Shown: piece by piece, positions 61,001-64,000 of the stretch
Layout: the number at the start of each line of letters is the position of its first letter
How positions within the stretch are numbered: the stretch's first letter is position 1
From: Isoetes taiwanensis
Lineage: Eukaryota > Streptophyta > Lycopodiopsida > Isoetales > Isoetaceae
DNA length: 64,000 bases
Direction of reading: 5' to 3'
Assembly: GCA_021234155.1 (NCBI GenBank)
Contig: JAJEKV010000026.1
Location: forward strand, 498,001-562,000
Translations under genes and position numbers: made by a program
Notes under the pieces: model-generated
Databases searched by the model: none
Told to the model about the DNA's origin: nothing
Seen by the model: only the letters and a program-made list of their open reading frames with translations

Positions 61001-61427
61001 AAGGCAATTGTTTGTGTTGTGGTCATCAATACTTCTATATCATTGTATATGGATGTGTTGTCTTATGCGTCTGTATTATATGCAGTGTCACCATGGAGTT
61101 AGATCTTTACAAGCAGCTCAATGGCTGAAATCTCAGGTGGCATTTATATAATCTATGGCTTATCTTTACACTCGTTTGTTAATCTAATAATTTTATAGAT
61201 AACGAAGCACACTACTCACTTTGCTGCCTTTCTTTCAGCCTCGTGAAAAACGTTGTTTACTTACATTCAGCGCTTGTATTTTGTAATGCCCAGATGTTGC
61301 AGTCAGTAATTCGATGAATTATTAACTTGTTCATGTCTATTGATAGGGTTTCAAGCGTGTTTATAACATTGTTGGAGGAATTCATGCATATGCTATACAA
61401 GTTGACCAGTCTGTTCCAACTTACTGA
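58030..61427 (+). CDS. STR12: Chloroplast rhodanese-like/PpiC (parvulin) domain protein
   Basis: Eight exons: 58030-58213, 58278-58412, 58701-58795, 59617-59717, 60222-60329, 60603-60711, 61086-61136 and 61347-61427. All borders are GT/AG with matching phases, for 287 residues. The first ~60 residues are Ser/Arg-rich and poor in acids, a likely plastid transit peptide; in-frame ATGs at 58030, 58039 and 58048 are all possible starts. The parvulin peptidyl-prolyl isomerase domain spans about 82-172 (VMVQHLLLKEDQ, YSICSSKGDGGMLGWIAKGK, FGWHLLQVLSER). The rhodanese domain follows (about 175-283) with LMDVREPDE and the active-site loop CHHGVRSLQAAQWL, Cys at residue 245. This order matches Arabidopsis STR12. 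No stop or frameshift was seen. The enzyme role (persulfide transfer or folding) is inferred from the family. Confidence 0.9.
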
Positions 61428-63420
61428 ACGGGTATGCATTTTGTTGCTAGAAATTTGTGGTTATGTTTGGGTATTTGAATTGTTTGCACTCCCTTCTTTG
61501 ATGAAGAAAGGACTATCGTTGTCTGATAAGGTGTAGATTGTATGTCATCATTTGAGTCGCCACTTCGGAGTGTACCTTTTTGAATTTTGTTTTATGGGTC
61601 TTCTGGTTAGGTGGCTTGTGGATTATATACGAAGTGATGGAGAACTGATTCTTGCCAATAAAGTAAAGTTCTAGATTCTCCACTTGATGCATAAAGTATT
61701 AGAGAGAGACAAACAATATCGCTAAGAGACAATAGAAGTACTTTCAATGTAATATGGGCATGCCACCTTTATAATCGCCTAATTGTCAATTCTTTTGAAG
61801 AAATATCATCCAGCTGAGGAATTACTCTGCAGAGCCTGGTAGTTAAAGCTGTCTTTCAGAGAATGAACAGTGAAGAGTGAACAGTGGCGGTGGCCATTTC
61901 TCCTTCCTAACACTCCTGTGTGCAAGATGGTCTTCAATTAATAACTGAATTTAGGCGGCGACAATTTTCATAATGCAATCAAGGGAGGGCATGCACAATT
62001 ATAATGCAGGTACTAAATATGTTAAAAGGGCCAACCGTGGTCCCTAGCATGGAATTTTTCGGGCATCAATGTTTGTATCTGCTTTGAGTGTCTACTAACT
62101 TCGTTTAATGCCATGCAACACGTATAATGCTATGTGCAAAATGATACTACAAAACTTCATGCTTCCCAAGGTGCAACATTGGTTTTTATAATTTTTCAGT
62201 TTTAGATATTTGATGTTTGGAAATAAGGTATACTCTCCTGTGGTTCTTTGGAAGTGATGTTGGGCAATTAGGAACATAAAGATGATAGTACCTGTTATAT
62301 AATCCACCCCCATTGCCTCTATCTACACTTGCTGCAACAACCGGCTCTCTCTAGGTTCTTGTAGCAATTCTTTTGCCTCAACTTCTCACAAACAAAGCTC
62401 AAACGGTGTGTATCATCATCATTAAAAGTGTGACAATGAAATCCTATTCATACAAGAGATTCTAGAGGTCAATAGTTATTACCTTTCCTTAAGATCTATA
62501 ACTTACTGCATCAAATCTTGTTTCTTTTTGAACCATGTATCAACCTTTTCAGACATTAGCGGTAACTTTGTCAGAAATTTGAAAATTGAAATTATGATGT
62601 TTGCACGAGAGAGTGTTTACTGAATTATCACTGCTTGTACTTGAACTCCGAGAATAATTTTCTGAATTTTTCTAACGTGCATTTTGGCTATAAAAGTTGA
62701 AACATGGAAAGAAATCGATAGTAGCCAAATTCCCTTATTACTTATTGCATTATAGGACATGTGCTAATGCTTGTGTAATGTTCATCAGCACATCCTTTCA
62801 ATATATAGCAAAATAACAAGGGGTCCAAGGGGATTTCATATGGATGTATAAATGGGTATTCTTGAAACTATAGAATATACCCCTAAAACAATTGAATGAC
62901 TATTTTGAATCCATAGACCATACTTTTAAAACAACTGAACGAGTTGCTATTAAAAAAGAAGTATAGATTCAATCGAAAAAATTATTGCATTAGCTCGCTG
63001 TTTGTATTAGTCAAGGCATTCTTGTTACTCTCTCCCCCACCCCCCTCCACCTCCCCCTTTTTTTTCGAGAGTAAGAGTATAGATTTTTATTAATAATGTA
63101 ATAGGTTGTAGACTCTCCATAGTGTACTTCATAGCTATAGTTCCAATCTTCTCTAACCCTGAGTTATACTATGGGCAAGCATCTTTTTCTTCCCAAGATT
63201 AGATATTATTCAGACATCATAGTTATTTTCCATGCTAGAAGCACTTGGGAGACATCCCCAACTTTAGTAGATGATTTGACTAGCGATTCCAATAACTTTT
63301 GAAGAATGCATAAAAACTCATAGGGGTTCTAGTCTTATCCATCTTTCTATTGCAGTTTCCTCCGAAACTTATGATGGTGAACCAAGGCCATAAGGGTCAT
63401 TTCATGATTAAAGTTGTTTA
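61428..63420. other. Gene-free stretch downstream of STR12
   Basis: The STR12 3' end and AT-rich sequence. No further gene recognised. A C/T-rich run lies at 63030-63066. Confidence 0.5.
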
Positions 63421-63422
63421 TT

Positions 63423-63818
63423 TTAGTCGTAGAAACTGATAAGCCACCAAGAGCAACTCCACATCAATGTTTCCTTTATACGCCATTGCGATATATTGAT
63501 ACGTGAGAGTTGGGTCATATTCCTACCTGTATTGGCTAAGATGGCGGGCCATGACAACTTATATACTTCCAACCCAATGATAGGACTAACCCAACCGCAG
63601 AAGTCTCCTATATATGAACAAAAGAATAAGCGGTCCATTGTCTCAAATGCACCACAACCCAACGAATAGTAGTCATGCTGTCCCCAATTCAACAACCATG
63701 TCATACTACATAGCCCATCCTGAAGGCAGAACCAACGGAAGAATTGTATTTTCATAGAACATAACGAGGTCCAAGACTCGGATAATAGCTCCTTGATCTC
63801 ATCTTGATCTATACCCAT
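63423..63818 (-). pseudogene. LINE zf-RVT-like remnant
   Basis: The frame contains SESWTSLCSMKIQFFRWFCL, then LNWGQHDYYSLGCGAFETMD followed by RLFFCSYIGDFCGWV. This matches the reverse-transcriptase zinc-binding region of plant LINEs (W-x-F-W, then C-x-ET-x-LFF-C), with the first knuckle damaged (HDYYSLGCG in place of C-x2-C). It differs from fragments A-C, so it belongs to another family. Upstream parts of the element may lie beyond the window. Confidence 0.6.
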
Positions 63819-64000
63819 CTTACCAATAGCCTTTAGCCATAGTTTTTTCTAACTTTGTAAACTTCTTCTCCCTAGATAACCACCTTTCTTCCTCCCCTAC
63901 AATTGTGACATGATGTTAATTTTTTCCATAATCTTATAAAAAATTTTCATGTTTCCTTCCCCGACACCTGGCACCGTGGCTTGGAATCTAGTCCATGAAA

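Overview
This is nuclear DNA from a land plant, and a fern or other seed-free vascular plant is my best guess. Genes have spliceosomal introns with GT/AG borders, and AT-rich intergenic DNA is packed with degraded mobile elements. Plant protein families are present: a chloroplast parvulin/rhodanese protein, FMO GS-OX-like monooxygenases, a ubiquitin-specific protease exon and plant-type LINE zinc knuckles. The fern call is inference from the style of the repeats and transposon proteins. No rRNA, tRNA or CRISPR array was seen by eye.

Layout. (a) 1-3480 holds one arm of an inverted duplication (1-1116, partner 20880-21995) with a fold-back MITE, a broken ubiquitin-specific protease exon and small hairpins. 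(b) 3481-8719 is the left arm of a large inverted segmental duplication. Its right arm is 35605-47587, inflated by an 8.04 kb TIR element. Each arm carries an FMO-like gene; the left copy is open over six exons and the right copy is broken. (c) 9140-10095 is a zinc-finger transposase-like remnant. (d) 10558-16731 is the most unusual locus. A bacterial-type, beta-class amino DNA methyltransferase gene with introns (minus strand) lies head-to-head with a DUF7869-type, transposase-like gene (plus strand). Two arrays of palindromic TGTATTCCGGAATACA-like sites, spaced about 41 bp, lie in a methyltransferase intron and in the intergenic region. Both genes carry frameshifts, so this copy looks like the relic of a methyltransferase-bearing mobile element. 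(e) 18060-24322 holds three partial copies of one LINE family, two of them inside a 1.37 kb direct duplication. (f) 28087-30611 is a six-exon gene for a small protein with an N-terminal membrane anchor. (g) 30900-35600 is gene-poor. (h) 37722-45763 is the nested TIR element with gene-like exons and an array of CTCGACTCGCGAGTCGAG palindromes. (i) 47604-49613 is a 2 kb TIR element. (j) 52455-52583 is a miRNA-like hairpin, followed by a small three-exon gene. (k) 54183-57790 is a 5'-truncated LINE with almost complete ORF2. (l) 58030-61427 is an intact eight-exon STR12-like gene, the best-supported host gene here. (m) A further LINE remnant lies at 63423-63818.

The genes do not form a pathway. 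STR12 and perhaps the left FMO and the 28-30 kb gene are host genes; most of the rest is mobile-element history. Exon borders were assigned by eye from splice consensus, reading-frame phase and family similarity. Identities to protein families are from recognition, not from a search.
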